Part shown: piece after piece, positions 8,676-17,071 of the stretch
How the letters are laid out: each line of letters starts with the position of its first letter
Numbering within the stretch: the first letter of the stretch is position 1
Origin: Anaerolineaceae bacterium
Lineage (GTDB): Bacteria > Chloroflexota > Anaerolineae > Aggregatilineales > Phototrophicaceae
Assembly: GCA_002702065.1 (NCBI GenBank)
Contig: NZXX01000001.1
Span: 1,984,001-2,048,000 of the forward strand
Direction: 5' to 3'
Length of the DNA: 64,000 nucleotides
Made by a program: the position numbers and the translations under genes
The notes under the pieces: generated by a model
The model's input: only the letters and a program-made list of their open reading frames with translations
Told to the model about the DNA's origin: nothing
The model's database searches: none

Positions 8676-9527
8676 ATGTTAACGCAAGAACAAATTGATT
8701 TTTATACCATCAATGGTTACCTCGGTGTCGAAAACGTCCTGTCGACTGAAGAAATTCAGGAACTGCGCCGGGTGACAGATGAATTTGTGGAACAGTCAAG
8801 GCAGTTCACGCAGCATACGGACATTTTTGACCTCGAACCGAGCCATACCCCAGAACAGCCGCGTCTGCGCCGCCTGAAAAACCCGGTTCAGCACCATGCC
8901 GTGTATGACGCCACGCTGCGGCATCCGGCAATTTACGAGATTGTCCGCCAGTTAATTGGGCCGGATATTCGCCAGAATGGTACCAAACTCAACATGAAAC
9001 TGCCCGAAGTGGGCAGCCCGGTGGAATGGCACCAGGATTGGGCATTTTACCCGCACACGAATGATGATCTGCTGGCGGTAGGGGTGTGCATTGATGCGAT
9101 GACGCAGGAGAATGGCTGCCTGCTGGTGGTGCCCGGTTCGCATCGCGGGCCGATCTATGACCATCACCATGAGGGTGCGTTCGCCGGGGCCATTACTGAC
9201 CCGCAGTTCGAGCCTCAAAATGTCGCACCAATTGAGGTTGGAGCCGGGGGGATATCCATCCATCACGCCCGCATGCTCCACGCTTCCGCCCCAAATCGAT
9301 CCAGCAAACCGCGCCGTTTTCTGTTGTTTCAATACTGCGCGGCGGATGCGTGGCCGCTGATGGGTGTCAAGGATATGGAAAGCTTCGACGCGACGATGGT
9401 ACACGGGAAAACGACAATCGAACCCCGGCTGACAGCTGTGCCGGTGCGCATGCCTCTGCCGCCAGCCCAAAAACAGGGTTCGATTTATGAAAACCAGAGT
9501 GTGCTAAAGCGTTTTGTCGTGGGGTGA
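8676..9527 (+). CDS. Phytanoyl-CoA dioxygenase (PhyH) family protein
   Basis: Non-haem Fe(II)/2-oxoglutarate dioxygenase of 283 residues. The facial triad is visible: EWHQDWAFYPHT gives His and Asp, and IHHARMLHASAPN gives the distal His, followed by an Arg-containing RRFLLFQY for 2-oxoglutarate binding. GAGGG precedes the ATG at a good distance. It lies just behind the terminator of the preceding operon and is convergent with the SDR gene (5 bp apart). Members hydroxylate many small molecules, so the substrate is unknown, though the setting suggests a catabolic substrate. Confidence 0.85.
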   Translation: MLTQEQIDFYTINGYLGVENVLSTEEIQELRRVTDEFVEQSRQFTQHTDIFDLEPSHTPEQPRLRRLKNPVQHHAVYDATLRHPAIYEIVRQLIGPDIRQNGTKLNMKLPEVGSPVEWHQDWAFYPHTNDDLLAVGVCIDAMTQENGCLLVVPGSHRGPIYDHHHEGAFAGAITDPQFEPQNVAPIEVGAGGISIHHARMLHASAPNRSSKPRRFLLFQYCAADAWPLMGVKDMESFDATMVHGKTTIEPRLTAVPVRMPLPPAQKQGSIYENQSVLKRFVVG

Positions 9528-9532
9528 GCCGC

Positions 9533-10339
9533 TTACCACAAGCAGTAGCCGCCATCGACAACCATATCGTTGCCGGTCATGAAGTCTGACGCCTCGGACG
9601 CCATGTAGACGACTGCGCCTTGCAGGTCTGTGACGTCGGCCATGCGCCCCATAGGGGTCAGTGCCAGCCATTGGGGTGCCATTTCCTTGCCGATGGGGGT
9701 TTCCAGCAGATCATCCACGAGTTGGGTGCGCGTATAGCCCGGGCTGATACTGTTGACGCGCACACCACGCGCGGCCCACTCTGCGGCCAGGCTACGGGTG
9801 AGGTGCAGCACACCGGCTTTGGTCGTGTTGTAGACGACCTGTTTTTGCGGTGTGTTGACAATGCTGGCGGACATACTGGCAACGTTAATAATCTTGCCGT
9901 AGCCTGCTTCCAGCATCACCCGACCTTCGGCCTGGGCGCACAGGAACACGCCTTTGAGGTTGACCGCGTTGATGCTGTCCCAATTGCTTTCGCTGATGTC
10001 TTCGGCGGCAGTCCAGTCCGCAATCCCAGCATTGTTGATGCCGATCGTCAGGCCGCCCCATTTATCTGTAATAGATTTGACCATTGTTTCAACCTGCTGG
10101 GGTTGGGTGACATCGCATGCGATTGCAAACGAATCGACGCCTTTTTCGCGCAGCTCGTTGGCGACGCTTTCTGCGCGCTCGATGACCAGATCTGCAATGG
10201 CGACGGCGGCGCCCGCTTCGCCAAGCGCGTGGGCAAATGCGCGGCCAATGCCTTGTCCACCACCAGTCACCAGCGCTGTGCGACCAGTCAGGCCAAACCG
10301 TTCCAGGATGGGTTTTGCAGATAAAACACTATCAGCCAT
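9533..10339 (-). CDS. SDR-family NAD(P)-dependent oxidoreductase
   Basis: Classical short-chain dehydrogenase of 268 residues: cofactor motif VTGGGQGIG, structural NNAG in [10 protein letters not shown], catalytic Ser in NVASMSAS, and the YNTTKAG active-site Tyr and Lys. The C-terminus [10 protein letters not shown] is typical of the family. The ATG at 10339 has GAAAGAG upstream; an earlier in-frame ATG at 10375 would overlap the preceding gene's stop region. It lies 42 nt downstream of a zinc-dependent dehydrogenase in the same direction, so the two are probably co-transcribed polyol or sugar dehydrogenases. The substrate is not determinable. Confidence 0.88.
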   Translation of the reverse strand: MADSVLSAKPILERFGLTGRTALVTGGGQGIGRAFAHALGEAGAAVAIADLVIERAESVANELREKGVDSFAIACDVTQPQQVETMVKSITDKWGGLTIGINNAGIADWTAAEDISESNWDSINAVNLKGVFLCAQAEGRVMLEAGYGKIINVASMSASIVNTPQKQVVYNTTKAGVLHLTRSLAAEWAARGVRVNSISPGYTRTQLVDDLLETPIGKEMAPQWLALTPMGRMADVTDLQGAVVYMASEASDFMTGNDMVVDGGYCLW

Positions 10340-10381
10340 GAATAATCTCTTTCTTCGGGTGAGATAAAAATGCAACAGACT

Positions 10382-11395
10382 CTATGCGTCGATGGCGAAC
10401 TGCACCTTCATACGTTTCGGGTCGTTTTCCGCCAGGGCAAAGCCATCGCAGAAATCCGATAGCGGGAGCCGGTGGGAAATCAGGGGTTCCACCTGAATGG
10501 CGCCACTCTGAATGAGGGCAATACTCTCGTGGAAGGTCCGGTTGACGGCGAAACTGCCGATAATGGTCAGATCACGGCGAAAGACGTCGTAGGGGATGAA
10601 CGAAACCTGCTTGTCGGGTGGCACGACACCGAATACCCACAATTTGCCGCGTGCTCTCAACCACGAGAAGGCTTGTTCCAGCACGCGTGGGATGCCGGTG
10701 GCATCAGCCACGATGTCGAAGCCTGTTGGTGCAATGTTCTTGAGCTGATCGGCCTGCGATGAATCGGCCAAAACGATTTGTGGGATACCCACACTGTGCG
10801 CGATTTCCAGCCGGTAGGGAACTGTATCGGTGATGACCACCTGGGCGGCCCCGGCGTGGTGGAGTGCCTGTGCAACCAGACAACCCATTGGCCCCGCGCC
10901 AAATACCAGCGCCGAATCGCCGGGCTGAACCTGGACACGCTTGAGGCCCCAGACGACGCAGGCTAATGGTTCGACCAGCGCCGCTGCCGCGAAGGAGAGA
11001 TCGCCAATTGAAAAGACATTGCTTTCTGGTGCGACGACGTACTGGGCGAAAGCCCCGTCTCGGGTGACACCGATAGCCGCCAGTTTTTCGCACTGGTTCG
11101 GTTCGTTGCGCTGGCATGCGGGACAGCGGTTGCATGGGATATTCGGGTCAGCCGTGACACGATCCCCAACTTTGAAACGCTGAACATTCTGCCCGACAGC
11201 GGTCACGACTCCGCTGAATTCATGCCCTGGAATAATGGGGTAACTTGCCTCGTACTCACCTTTGAGGATGTGCAGGTCGGTTCCGCAGATTCCGGCTGCG
11301 CGCACCTGAATCAATACCTCATCGGGTCCCGGCGCTGGCTGTGGTGCAGTGATGACATCGGCCTGGCCTGGGGATTGAATTTGCCCTGCTTGCAT
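10382..11395 (-). CDS. Zinc-dependent medium-chain dehydrogenase (sorbitol/threonine dehydrogenase type)
   Basis: MDR-family alcohol/polyol dehydrogenase of 337 residues. Catalytic zinc ligands are present in ICGTDLH and GHEFSG; four structural-zinc cysteines sit in CNRCPACQRNEPNQC; the NAD-binding loop is VFGAGPMGCLVAQ. It begins the minus-strand pair with the SDR gene. An AAGGAT element precedes the ATG. The upstream intergenic region is shared with a divergent DapA-family gene, suggesting coordinated control. Substrate unknown. Confidence 0.88.
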   Translation of the reverse strand: MQAGQIQSPGQADVITAPQPAPGPDEVLIQVRAAGICGTDLHILKGEYEASYPIIPGHEFSGVVTAVGQNVQRFKVGDRVTADPNIPCNRCPACQRNEPNQCEKLAAIGVTRDGAFAQYVVAPESNVFSIGDLSFAAAALVEPLACVVWGLKRVQVQPGDSALVFGAGPMGCLVAQALHHAGAAQVVITDTVPYRLEIAHSVGIPQIVLADSSQADQLKNIAPTGFDIVADATGIPRVLEQAFSWLRARGKLWVFGVVPPDKQVSFIPYDVFRRDLTIIGSFAVNRTFHESIALIQSGAIQVEPLISHRLPLSDFCDGFALAENDPKRMKVQFAIDA

Positions 11396-11496
11396 AGGAC
11401 ATCCTTGTCTGAAAATACCATTTTAATTGTACCGAATTGAGGTTGATTTTGCTGTCAATTGGTTTGATGGCATGGGTGCCAGCGTAATGAAGCCTG

Positions 11497-11502
11497 TATA
11501 AT
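11497..11502 (+). promoter_or_regulatory. Candidate -10 element for the DapA-family gene
   Basis: A perfect TATAAT hexamer lies 36 nt before the ATG in the 143-bp divergent intergenic region. No good -35 is found 16-18 nt upstream, so this is tentative. On the other strand a TTGACA is followed 21 nt later by TACAAT, too widely spaced to be convincing. Confidence 0.35.
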
Positions 11503-11538
11503 CGGCTGTTGTCAATCATTGAATCTTGTGGAGGAAGC

Positions 11539-12444
11539 ATGACAAACGAAAACTGGCGTGGCATCTTTGCGATTCCGATGACCCCTTTTGATGATCAGGA
11601 TCGCATCGACGAAGACGCATTACGCGCTGAAATTCAATTCTGCATTGAATCCGGCGTTGGCGGCTTATGTGTACCGGTGATGGTCAGCGAATTTCAACTG
11701 CTGTCCGAAGAAGAACGCCGCCTGATGATCCGGATTCCGGTGGAGATGTGCAAACCGGCGGGCGTGCCCGTTATTGCCAATTGTGCCGCGCTCAGCACCC
11801 CGCTGGCGGTCAGCTATGCGCGCTATGCCGAGGAAGTGGGGGCGGACTCGGTCATTGCTATGCCACCGTACATGCTCCAGACCGACTATGACAGCAATTT
11901 TGCCTACTACAAAGCGATTGCGGAGGCGGTGAATATCCCGGTGTGGATTCAGAATGCCAACGTTGCGCCGCTTTCGATTGACCAGATTGTGCGAATCTGC
12001 GAGGAAATCGAGAATATTAGCTGGGTCAAGCAGGAAGTGACGCCCAGCACGCACACGATCGGCGCACTCATGCAGCGGCAGTCCCCGGCCATCAAGGGGT
12101 CGATGGGTGGCGCTGGCGGCCTGTATATGATGAGCGAGCGCGAACGCGGTGCCTGTGGTGTGATTGTGGCATGCGAATATTGTGATGTGTTGCAACATAT
12201 CTGGAATCTGCTGGATGAAGGTAAGCAGACTGAGGCCGAAGACCTGTTCGAGAAAGTGCTGCCAGGCATTGTGATCGAGCCGCTGATGGGTATGGCCTAT
12301 GCCAAGGAGATCATGATTCGGCGCGGCGTGCTGAAGAATAACCGCATTCGTAATGTGGCGCACCCACTGGACGACAGTGACATGCGCGAGATTGACCGGG
12401 TTTATGCCCGCATCGAACCGCATCTGGTATGGAAGCAGCACTAG
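11539..12444 (+). CDS. Dihydrodipicolinate synthase (DapA)-family aldolase/dehydratase
   Basis: Class I pyruvate-type aldolase-superfamily TIM barrel of 301 residues. The Schiff-base lysine is in SWVKQEV, and the conserved Tyr is in AMPPYMLQ. The first strand, WRGIFAIPMTPF, is typical. The ATG at 11539 is preceded by GGAGGAA. The gene is followed 40 nt later by an enolase-superfamily dehydratase and is near a uronate-dehydrogenase-like gene, which favours a role such as keto-deoxy-sugar-acid cleavage or decarboxylation (5-keto-4-deoxyglucarate dehydratase type) over lysine synthesis. That role is inference from context. Confidence 0.85.
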   Translation: MTNENWRGIFAIPMTPFDDQDRIDEDALRAEIQFCIESGVGGLCVPVMVSEFQLLSEEERRLMIRIPVEMCKPAGVPVIANCAALSTPLAVSYARYAEEVGADSVIAMPPYMLQTDYDSNFAYYKAIAEAVNIPVWIQNANVAPLSIDQIVRICEEIENISWVKQEVTPSTHTIGALMQRQSPAIKGSMGGAGGLYMMSERERGACGVIVACEYCDVLQHIWNLLDEGKQTEAEDLFEKVLPGIVIEPLMGMAYAKEIMIRRGVLKNNRIRNVAHPLDDSDMREIDRVYARIEPHLVWKQH

Positions 12445-12484
12445 GCTGTGTGTGAAAAATGACTTTGAATTAGGAGTTTATGGC

Positions 12485-13801
12485 ATGACCGAAAAAGATC
12501 ACCAGCAGCAGGTTGGCCGGGCGCAGGATGCGGTCAATACCTATTCCTATCCATCCGACCTCAAAATTACGGACATGCGGATGGCCGTTGTCTGCTCCAA
12601 TTATGACTATCCCATCATCCGCATTGATACGAATCAGGGGATCAGCGGCATTGGCGAGGTGCGCGACGCCGGGCATAAGGAAAATGCGCTGCAATTCAAG
12701 CACCTGCTGTTAGGGCAAAATCCGTGCAACATCGACATGATTTTTCGCACCATCAAGAAGTTTGGCGCCTCTGCGCGTGAAGGGGGCGGTGTTTCCGGCA
12801 TCGAAATCGCACTGTGGGATTTGATCGGCAAAGTCTACGGTGTTCCCTGTCATCAGTTTCTGGGGGGCAAATATCGCTCGCATATTCGCCTGTATGCCGA
12901 TACCCCTCGTGCTGCCGAGCCTACGCCGGAAGCCTATGTTGAACGAGTGCTGGGCCGTAAGGCGATGGGCATGAGCTTTATCAAATTCGACGTGGGCCTG
13001 CACATACTGGAAGACTATGCCGATGGCACGGTGGGTGCGCCGACCAAATACGAACATCACATGCGCCATGGCCAGCCCATTGTAGGCACCAGGCAGGGCA
13101 CACAGTTGACCGAAAAGGGTATCGCCCGGTTTGTAGAGATTGTGGCGGCAGTGCGCGACGCGGTTGGCTGGGATATGCCACTGGCGATTGATCATTTTGG
13201 ACCGCTGTCGGTGAAGGATGGTATCCGGCTGGGCAAGGCGCTGGAACCCTTCGGACTGGCGTGGATGGAAGACATTATTCCCTGGTGGGATGTGGAGGGC
13301 AACCGCCGCGTGACCGAGGCGATCAATGTGCCGACGGCAAATGGTGAGGATATTTACCTGTTGGATGGCTTTCAGGAGCCGATTGAAAAACGGGCGTACG
13401 ACATTATTCACCCCGACCTGCTGTCTGCCGGGGGAATGCTCGAAACCAAGCGTATTGCAGACTATGCGGAACGTCATGGTCTGCCAACCGCGCTGCACTT
13501 TGCTGGTTCGCCGATTGCGTTTATGGCGAATCTGCATTGCGGGGCCGCTATACCGAGCCTGGTTGCGCTGGAGATGCACGCGCTTGACCTGCCATTCTGG
13601 AAGAACCTGGTCACCGGGCTGGATGATCCACTGATCGAGGATGGCTATGCTAAAGTGCCGGACAAGCCGGGCCTTGGGGTGGAACTAAACTACGAGGGCA
13701 TCGAGGCGAACCTGCGTTTCCCCGGTTTGTTCGAGCCAACGGATGAATGGAACACGCCCAAGCTGGGGTTCTGGCAACCCGACCGACGCTGGGATAAGTA
13801 A
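12485..13801 (+). CDS. Enolase-superfamily (mandelate racemase/muconate lactonising) acid-sugar dehydratase
   Basis: 438-residue enolase-superfamily protein. The metal ligands can be followed as Asp in LAIDHFGP, Glu in WMEDIIPWW, and Glu in ANGEDIYLL; a catalytic His is in TALHFAGSP. The N-terminal capping domain contains GISGIGEVRD. AGGAG at 12472-12476 places the start at the ATG 12485. The sequence has an insertion around YEHHMRHGQP that is less usual in the family. It is probably co-transcribed with the upstream DapA-family lyase, consistent with dehydration of an aldonic or aldaric acid to a 2-keto-3-deoxy acid. The specific sugar acid is unknown. Confidence 0.88.
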   Translation: MTEKDHQQQVGRAQDAVNTYSYPSDLKITDMRMAVVCSNYDYPIIRIDTNQGISGIGEVRDAGHKENALQFKHLLLGQNPCNIDMIFRTIKKFGASAREGGGVSGIEIALWDLIGKVYGVPCHQFLGGKYRSHIRLYADTPRAAEPTPEAYVERVLGRKAMGMSFIKFDVGLHILEDYADGTVGAPTKYEHHMRHGQPIVGTRQGTQLTEKGIARFVEIVAAVRDAVGWDMPLAIDHFGPLSVKDGIRLGKALEPFGLAWMEDIIPWWDVEGNRRVTEAINVPTANGEDIYLLDGFQEPIEKRAYDIIHPDLLSAGGMLETKRIADYAERHGLPTALHFAGSPIAFMANLHCGAAIPSLVALEMHALDLPFWKNLVTGLDDPLIEDGYAKVPDKPGLGVELNYEGIEANLRFPGLFEPTDEWNTPKLGFWQPDRRWDK

Positions 13802-13807
13802 GTAAAC

Positions 13808-13849
13808 ATTGAGTCATCGCAGGTGATTCTTGCGCTGCGATGACTCAAT
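13808..13849. terminator. 15-bp perfect hairpin between convergent genes
   Basis: ATTGAGTCATCGCAG and its exact reverse complement flank a 12-nt spacer and fill nearly all of the 50-bp gap between two convergent genes. There is no T tract on either side, so it is either a bidirectional terminator of unusual form or a transcript-stabilising stem. Confidence 0.6.
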
Positions 13850-13851
13850 CC

Positions 13852-14592
13852 TCAATCCGAAAACTGCTTGCTCAATTCGAAGGCGTCGTCCTGTGGTTCA
13901 TAGCCGAGGATGGCACAGGTATCGGTGAGGTCCATCCGTTTGTAGAGATTGTCGGACAGGCCGTGAAAGATGCCGAATTTCAGATCATCGGGGGCGTCGA
14001 TGCAGGCCACAATCAGACGTTGAATGTCTTCAAAGGTGATATAAATCGACAGTGCCCGCTGGGTAGTCAGCTTGTCGGCATCATCGCGACTGCCGACCCA
14101 ACCGAAGCGCAGACACAGGCACGACACATTGTGATGATCGGCATATACCTGGGCAACCGCCTCGCCCCATACTTTTGTTGCGCCGTACAGGTTGCCAGGG
14201 TGGGTGGGCATATCCGTGCGGATCTGTACATCGACGGGGTAACCGCTGCTGGCGTTGATGCTGCTGGCATATATGACCCGTTTACAGCCCGCCCGCCGTG
14301 CAGCTTCAAAGGCATTGTAGACGCCGATCACATTTGCTGGCAGCAGACTCTCCCAGGGGGCCGTGGTGCGCGGGTCCGCCGCAAGATGTACGACTGTATC
14401 GACGCCTTCACACGCCGCCGTGAATTGATCGAGGTTGGCGATGTCCAGTTCGATAAAAGGCTGCGAGGGTTCGTAGTCCGGTTGGCGAATATCGGCGAGT
14501 ACGAGGTCGTACTGCACGGCAGGCAGGTTGTGAACCAGATAGCTGCCAATGCCACCCGCTGCTCCGGTAATTAAGACTTTTTTTGCAGGCAT
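13852..14592 (-). CDS. NAD-dependent epimerase/dehydratase, uronate dehydrogenase-like
   Basis: Extended-SDR protein of 246 residues: cofactor motif LITGAAGGIGSYL, VVHLAADP, ASSINASSGY, and the catalytic YGATK. The short length, and the order of HLAADP, NVIGVYNAFEAAR and SSINA, resemble uronate dehydrogenase, which oxidises glucuronate or galacturonate to the aldaric acid lactone. That assignment is an inference supported by neighbouring acid-sugar dehydratases and a lactonase-like gene. It lies 18 nt downstream of an enolase-superfamily gene on the same strand. An overlapping plus-strand frame of similar size is a shadow. Confidence 0.8.
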   Translation of the reverse strand: MPAKKVLITGAAGGIGSYLVHNLPAVQYDLVLADIRQPDYEPSQPFIELDIANLDQFTAACEGVDTVVHLAADPRTTAPWESLLPANVIGVYNAFEAARRAGCKRVIYASSINASSGYPVDVQIRTDMPTHPGNLYGATKVWGEAVAQVYADHHNVSCLCLRFGWVGSRDDADKLTTQRALSIYITFEDIQRLIVACIDAPDDLKFGIFHGLSDNLYKRMDLTDTCAILGYEPQDDAFELSKQFSD

Positions 14593-14610
14593 GGAACGCT
14601 CCTCATGTCG

Positions 14611-15774
14611 TTAGTCAAAGTAAGTGTCGTTGTTCCACACAAGAGTTTTGGCAACCGCGTCGTTTAGCTCGACCCCGATGCCGGGTTTGTCGGACACGGT
14701 CATCCAGCCATCCTGAATGAAGGGTTTGTCCCCATCACACAGGTCTTCCCACCAGCTGATGTCGCGGCCATGAAACTCCAGGACGAGGAAGTTCGTCACA
14801 GCGGCCATCGCGTGGCAGGCAGCCATCATGCCCAGAGGGGAGGATACGTTGTGCGGGGCGATGGGTACATAGAAGGCATCGGCAATTTCCGCGATCCGTT
14901 TGGCCTCCATGATGCCCCCGGCCTTCGCCAGATCAGGCATGATAATGTCGGTGGCTTTGCGTTGGAGCAGCTCGACAAACTCGAATTTGGTGTATTGATT
15001 CTCGCCCGTGCAGATCACCGTGCTGGAGGTGGCCTTCACCTGAGCCATTGCGTCGATATTTTCTGCCGGGACAGGCTCTTCCAGCCACATCAGGCGCAGA
15101 TGTTCGACAGCTTTTGCCAGTGTAATTGCGGATGGCAGGTCGAACTGCCCATGGCAATCAATGGCAAGGTCAATATCGTAGCCAATCGCTTCACGCGTCG
15201 CTTGAATCAGGCTGATGATATGGGTCATTTCCCTGGCGCTGGCGGTCCAGTTATAACGGTCAAGCTCACCGACGCCGCTGTGGTCGACATCAAACTTGAC
15301 CGCACTGTAACCTTCCTCAATCACCTGCAACGCCTTTTCCGCATAGGCTTGTGGCTCGTTGGTTTCGCCGGCGTGGCAGTCGGCGTACAGGCGGATTTTG
15401 TCGCGGTATTTGCCACCGAGCAGTTGATAAACGGGCACGCCCAGCGCTTTCCCGGCAATATCGTACAGGGCGTTTTCGATGCCGGTGATAGCGAAGATGA
15501 TGGGGGGAGCGCTCGTGCCGCCGTAGCGCCCACTGCGGCGCAGCATTTCATACAGCGGGCCGACGTTCAGCGGGTCCTGACCGATCAGGCGGGGTTTGAG
15601 GTGAAGAATTGACTCCTTGGTTGCAAAACCGGAACCTGCCGCACCGGCGGAATTACACTCGCCTGTCCCGACAATGCCCTCGTCCGTATAGATGCGGACA
15701 AAAGTCCACACGCTGCCGCCACTGTGCGGTTCATTACGCCCGATCACACAGGCCTGAACATCTGTAATTTTCAT
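14611..15774 (-). CDS. Enolase-superfamily dehydratase, galactonate dehydratase-like
   Basis: 387-residue mandelate-racemase-type protein. Metal ligands: Asp in LAIDCHGQF, Glu in WLEEPVP and Glu in ICTGENQYT. The general-base region contains AVKFDVDHSG, and the His of APHNVSSPLG is the second catalytic residue. The C-terminal capping strand SDKPGIGVELN is diagnostic for this subgroup. GGGAGA lies before the ATG. It leads a two-gene minus-strand unit with the uronate-dehydrogenase-like gene and differs clearly from the other enolase-family gene at 12.5 kb, so the region has two distinct acid-sugar dehydratases. Confidence 0.88.
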   Translation of the reverse strand: MKITDVQACVIGRNEPHSGGSVWTFVRIYTDEGIVGTGECNSAGAAGSGFATKESILHLKPRLIGQDPLNVGPLYEMLRRSGRYGGTSAPPIIFAITGIENALYDIAGKALGVPVYQLLGGKYRDKIRLYADCHAGETNEPQAYAEKALQVIEEGYSAVKFDVDHSGVGELDRYNWTASAREMTHIISLIQATREAIGYDIDLAIDCHGQFDLPSAITLAKAVEHLRLMWLEEPVPAENIDAMAQVKATSSTVICTGENQYTKFEFVELLQRKATDIIMPDLAKAGGIMEAKRIAEIADAFYVPIAPHNVSSPLGMMAACHAMAAVTNFLVLEFHGRDISWWEDLCDGDKPFIQDGWMTVSDKPGIGVELNDAVAKTLVWNNDTYFD

Positions 15775-15910
15775 AAAGTATCTCCCTGGGCAAGCAAAAT
15801 TTCGTCAAAAGTTCAATTATTTGAATGTGAATGGAGCCCAATGGGCTATGGAACTGTGCAACGCACATCCTGAACTATATCCACAAACCGGCTATGGCTG
15901 CAAGCAACAT

Positions 15911-15941
15911 TTGGGGCCAGCGTGTATGTGTGCGGTACAAT
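15911..15941 (+). promoter_or_regulatory. Weak candidate promoter for the lactonase gene
   Basis: TTGGGG (15911-15916) and TACAAT (15936-15941), with 19 nt between them, lie about 40 nt upstream of the lactonase start in a 205-bp divergent gap. The spacing is long, so confidence is low. Confidence 0.3.
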
Positions 15942-15979
15942 CGCCATGATAACCGCGTGTTGTAGAAAGGAACTTTTAT

Positions 15980-17065
15980 ATGACGGAAAAGATGCTGGTT
16001 TTTGTCGGAACCTACACCAACCAGCCAGCGGACGGGGCTGAGGCAAGTGAGGGTATTTACGTTTATCAACTCGATTTGGCCTCCGGGGCAATGCAGCGTG
16101 TTCAAACGGTGCCTGATATGGTTAACCCAACCTATCTGGCATTTGACCCACAGCAGCAGTACCTGTATGTCGCCAATGAAGTGGCCAGCTACCAGGGCGA
16201 GCCGGGTGGGGCTGTCAGCGCGTTTCGCGTTGACCGGGCCAGTGGCGAACTCACATTTTTGAATTATCAGCCGTCGCAGGGCAATGGGCCATGCCACGTC
16301 TGGGTGGATGCGGCTGGCAAATGGGTGTTGGTCGCCAATTATGGCTCCGGGTCCGTCGCGGCGTTTCCTGTTCTGGACGATGGCAGCCTCGGCCCGGCCA
16401 GTGATGCCATACAGCATGAAGGTTCCAGCGTGAACCCGTCCCGGCAGGAAGGCCCGCACGCACACTGCATTATGACCGACCCGACCAATCAATTCGCATT
16501 AGTCGCGGATCTGGGGCTTGATTCGTTGATTGTGTACGAACTGGATTCTGAGACAGGCAAGCTAACCCGCACGAGTGCGGCGCAGGCTCAACCGGGTGCC
16601 GGGCCGCGCCATCTGGAGTTTGATCCTTCCGGGCGCTATTGTTTTTTGATCAACGAGTTGGCAGCGACCATTACGGTGTATCGCTATGAAGCCGGTGACT
16701 TGCACGAAGTGCAGACGATATCGACCGAACCGGATTCGTTTAGCGGCGAAAACACAACGGCTGCGATTCATGTGTCGCCGGACGGGCGGTATGTGTACGG
16801 TTCCAACCGGGGACATGACAGCATTGCGATCTTTGCCTGTGATGCGGAAACCGGGATTCTTACGCTGGTAGGGCATCAGCCCACCCCGGGGCGTACCCCA
16901 CGTGATTTTACAATCGACCCGACTGGCACCTATCTGATTACGGCCCAGCAGGACAGCCATAACATGGCCGTATTTCGGATCGACGCGGATACGGGTCTGC
17001 TGTCCGACACGGGGCATCGGGCTGAAGTTTCGATGCCGGTATGCCTGAAGGTGCTGCCGGTCTAA
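15980..17065 (+). CDS. Lactonase-family seven-bladed beta-propeller (Pgl/YbhE-like)
   Basis: 361-residue protein of the 6-phosphogluconolactonase / carboxymuconate-cyclase propeller family. It opens with MLVFVGTYT and repeats blade patterns such as LYVANEV, WVLVANYGSGSVA, FALVADLGLDSL, CFLINELAATI, YVYGSNRGHDSIA and TYLITAQQDSHNM. Catalytic His and Arg candidates lie in GPCHVW and GPRHLEFD. No signal peptide is visible. AAAGGAAC precedes the ATG. In this acid-sugar neighbourhood it could open the lactone made by the uronate-dehydrogenase-like enzyme, which is an inference. Confidence 0.87.
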   Translation: MTEKMLVFVGTYTNQPADGAEASEGIYVYQLDLASGAMQRVQTVPDMVNPTYLAFDPQQQYLYVANEVASYQGEPGGAVSAFRVDRASGELTFLNYQPSQGNGPCHVWVDAAGKWVLVANYGSGSVAAFPVLDDGSLGPASDAIQHEGSSVNPSRQEGPHAHCIMTDPTNQFALVADLGLDSLIVYELDSETGKLTRTSAAQAQPGAGPRHLEFDPSGRYCFLINELAATITVYRYEAGDLHEVQTISTEPDSFSGENTTAAIHVSPDGRYVYGSNRGHDSIAIFACDAETGILTLVGHQPTPGRTPRDFTIDPTGTYLITAQQDSHNMAVFRIDADTGLLSDTGHRAEVSMPVCLKVLPV

Positions 17066-17071
17066 ATAACG

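Noticed and set aside
11420..11460. Strong minus-strand promoter TTGACA...TACAAT before the zinc dehydrogenase gene
   Set aside because: The spacer is 21 nt, well outside the useful 16-18 nt range.
12710..13579. 289-codon minus-strand frame opposite the enolase-family gene
   Set aside because: Shadow of the conserved dehydratase; His/Arg-rich translation without motifs.
13840..14574. Long plus-strand open frame (244 codons) opposite the epimerase gene
   Set aside because: The minus strand encodes a complete SDR with all motifs; the plus-strand translation has no recognisable domain and is an antisense shadow of a GC-biased gene.
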